Origin: Promethearchaeota archaeon
GTDB taxonomy: Archaea; Asgardarchaeota; Lokiarchaeia; Sigynarchaeales; SOKP01
DNA length: 6,570 nucleotides
Direction: 5' to 3'
Assembly: GCA_016839905.1 (NCBI GenBank)
Contig: JAEOTJ010000199.1
Coordinates: forward strand, 1 to 6,570
Positions 5,149 to 6,570 of this stretch are shown in pieces (the stretch's first letter is position 1; the number at the start of each line of letters is the position of its first letter). Under the pieces are notes generated by a model that worked only from the letters and a program-made list of their open reading frames with translations, made no database searches and was not told where the DNA came from. The position numbers and the translations under genes were made by a program.

Positions 5149-6285
5149 TTAACGTTTTAAATAAATCGAGACGATATCTCCATCTTCTACGATATGATCC
5201 ATTTTAATGAATTTTTGGCCTGGATGTTTGACAGATTTACCCCAGACTAGCGAATAGCGATAATCATTAACGAATCGCTTATGGATTTTACGACAGAGAG
5301 TCTCTATATTATCACCTTGGTGGAGAATGATCGGTACCTCCATATCGGCTTCTTGCCTTGGTGGTTTCAGATAAACTCTGATTAGATTCAACTCCTGAAA
5401 TATTTTATGCCTAAGGGAGTTAATATTTTCTTGATTCTTCGCAGAGATCATTACCCAACGATCATGCCCAATTGCTTTAGAAATATTTTCAGGAGGAATT
5501 GGAGATTTCATTAAATCAGATTTGTTAATTACGACAAATTCTTTCGTGTAAACTCGATTTCCTATAATAAAATCTATTAATTGATCGGAAGTAATTTCTG
5601 GTTCAGCGAAATAAATACCTGCGTTGCGAACGCCAAACTCGTTCATTAAAGATTTGATATCATCTTTATCCATAATTTGAACTCCTTTATATGTAAAGTG
5701 AATACCCCCTCGTGTTCGCTCTTTAATAATGATTCGCGCGGGTCTTGCATTTAACCGGATCCCGGCATTATTTAACTCAGTCCGAATTATATCTAAATCC
5801 GAAAGGTTAATAGAACCATCTTCACGAAAACAGATGATTATTAAGATTAATTCCGCGGTTCTAACAGCCCCTAACACTTCTTTTCCACGGCCTTTACCTG
5901 CAGCTGCACCTAATATTATCCCGGGTAAATCAATAAGCTGGATGTTAGCCTCTTCGATCATCATCATTCCGGGAATGGCGGTGAGCGTAGTAAACTCGTA
6001 TGCGGCTACTTTAGAATGAGTATTGCCTTCAGTCAATAAATTAAGTAAGGAAGACTTGCCTACGGAAGGAAATCCAATAAAAGCCACTTGAGCGTCTCCC
6101 GATTTTTTAATACCAAAGCCACTTCCGCCACCTTTTTTAGAACTTGCAATGCGAATCAGATTCTCACGGAGTTTGGCTATTTGAGCTTTTATATATAAGA
6201 TTCCTCTTTCAGTAGCTTTATTCTTTTGTGCTTTACTTATACGTTCTTCAAGTTTTTTAATTTTTTCTTCAATTTTCTCACTCAT
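5149..6285 (-). CDS. drg: DRG/Obg-family GTPase with C-terminal TGS domain
   Basis: This complete 378-residue protein is close in size to eukaryotic DRG1/DRG2 (about 365 residues). DRG GTPases act in the cytosol and associate with translating ribosomes; the archaeal role is less well defined. Residues 1-48 are the charged helical N-terminal region (KIEEKIKKLEERISKAQ), followed by a glycine-rich linker GGGSGFG (52-58). The G domain shows G1 GFPSVGKSS (71-79), the switch I stretch YEFTTLT (96-102), G3 DLPG (119-122) followed by GAAAGKGRG, G4 NKSD (254-257) and G5 SAK (281-283). Residues about 165-235 fit the S5D2-like insert that marks DRG proteins, with KERTRGGIHF at 188-197. The TGS domain covers 302-378 (RVYLKPPRQEADMEVPI to the end). 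All nucleotide-binding motifs are intact. The start is the only well-placed ATG. The gene is visibly richer in GC than its flanks, as expected for a conserved housekeeping gene. It probably stands alone, with no partner gene (such as a DFRP) beside it. Confidence 0.95.
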   Translation of the reverse strand: MSEKIEEKIKKLEERISKAQKNKATERGILYIKAQIAKLRENLIRIASSKKGGGSGFGIKKSGDAQVAFIGFPSVGKSSLLNLLTEGNTHSKVAAYEFTTLTAIPGMMMIEEANIQLIDLPGIILGAAAGKGRGKEVLGAVRTAELILIIICFREDGSINLSDLDIIRTELNNAGIRLNARPARIIIKERTRGGIHFTYKGVQIMDKDDIKSLMNEFGVRNAGIYFAEPEITSDQLIDFIIGNRVYTKEFVVINKSDLMKSPIPPENISKAIGHDRWVMISAKNQENINSLRHKIFQELNLIRVYLKPPRQEADMEVPIILHQGDNIETLCRKIHKRFVNDYRYSLVWGKSVKHPGQKFIKMDHIVEDGDIVSIYLKR

Positions 6286-6310
6286 TCTATAGATCCAAAT
6301 ACATTTAAAA

Positions 6311-6322
6311 CTAAATTATTTT
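6311..6322 (-). promoter_or_regulatory. Possible TATA element of the DRG gene
   Basis: On the minus strand AAAATAATTTAG is centred about 31 bases upstream of the ATG at 6285, which would give a leader of only a few bases. No Shine-Dalgarno sequence is visible. The match is weak in such AT-rich DNA. Confidence 0.25.
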
Positions 6323-6352
6323 GTTTTTTGCATTACTTTTATCAGTACTTGA

Positions 6353-6570
6353 CTAAATAATAATACACCCCTTTCCTATTAATTTTTTTGTTCGACAAAA
6401 TTTTGAGATGGGCGGGTCAAGATTCACGAAATATTCAAATGCTCTCAACAAGACGTGCTTTAAATCTTCTTTAAAATAAGCTTTTTGCTCTTTTGCTAAC
6501 CAATACCTCTTTTTGTGAAGAATTAAATTCGCAATTATCCAGAAGTTATAAAGCAACAGGCTAATGATAA
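6353..6570 (-). CDS. tnp: C-terminal part of a probable DDE (IS4-like) transposase, partial at right edge
   Basis: The minus-strand frame is open from the right edge to a stop at 6353, at least 71 codons. The TTG at 6556 is not a credible start because the frame continues upstream (IISL before LLYNFW). The sequence SLLLYNFWIIANLIL resembles the hydrophobic segment that closes many IS4-type DDE transposases (a leucine-rich run, then L-Y-N-x-W-x-x-x-N). It is followed by a charged helical tail (KEDLKHVLLRAFEYFV) and a basic end (CRTKKLIGKGC). No catalytic acid lies in the visible part, so the family is tentative and I cannot say whether the gene is intact beyond the edge. It ends 67 bases upstream of the DRG start on the same strand and may influence DRG transcription if read through. 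It differs from the transposase remnant near 2100-2260, so it comes from another element. Confidence 0.5.
   Translation of the reverse strand, partial: IISLLLYNFWIIANLILHKKRYWLAKEQKAYFKEDLKHVLLRAFEYFVNLDPPISKFCRTKKLIGKGCIII

Noticed and set aside
5729..6019. Plus-strand 96-codon frame opposite the DRG gene
   Set aside because: It is antisense to the G domain, whose motifs are unambiguous on the minus strand.
1..6570. CRISPR array, tRNA or rRNA genes
   Set aside because: No regularly spaced repeats, cloverleaf sequences or rRNA-like segments were seen on either strand.

Overview
The window looks archaeal. It is strongly AT-rich, most of its genes are preceded by plain TATA-like boxes 8-30 bases before the likely transcript start rather than by bacterial -35/-10 pairs, and genes end in T-tracts. 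It also carries a full-length DRG-type GTPase with a TGS domain, of the kind found in archaea and eukaryotes. Low GC, a lysine/isoleucine-rich proteome and a transporter with a long helical tail would fit an Asgard (Lokiarchaeia-like) genome. That last step is inference; no rRNA or other lineage marker is present.

Layout, left to right. (1) Positions 1-734, minus strand: the N-terminal 244 codons of an unrecognised two-pass membrane protein that runs off the left edge. (2) 882-1478, minus: a complete IS607-family serine transposase (TnpA) with no TnpB partner in the window. (3) 1553-1967, minus: a HicB-like antitoxin followed, with a 20-base overlap, by a HicA-like toxin whose C-terminal third no longer resembles HicA; the break lies just upstream of tnpA. 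(4) About 2085-2259, plus: the frameshifted C-terminal tail of a DDE transposase, a remnant no simple ORF call reports. (5) 2359-4627, plus: a major facilitator superfamily (MFS) transporter fused to about 300 residues of charged, helical cytosolic sequence. Its first membrane helix begins upstream of the first in-frame ATG and appears to need a +1 frame change or a non-standard start. (6) 4649-4951, minus and convergent: a 100-residue helical protein of unknown function. (7) 5149-6285, minus: the DRG-like GTPase. (8) 6353-6570, minus: the C-terminal part of what looks like another DDE transposase, running off the right edge.

The window mixes housekeeping (DRG) with accessory DNA: three transposon-derived pieces, a damaged toxin-antitoxin pair and two unrecognised proteins. 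There is no evidence of one large operon. The MFS gene has its own promoter, and the minus-strand genes are separated by gaps with their own TATA-like boxes, except hicB-hicA, which overlap and must be co-transcribed. The most unusual items are the MFS-helical-domain fusion with its disturbed 5' end, and the TnpA without TnpB beside a broken hicA. I did not find convincing evidence of a wholly new multi-gene system.
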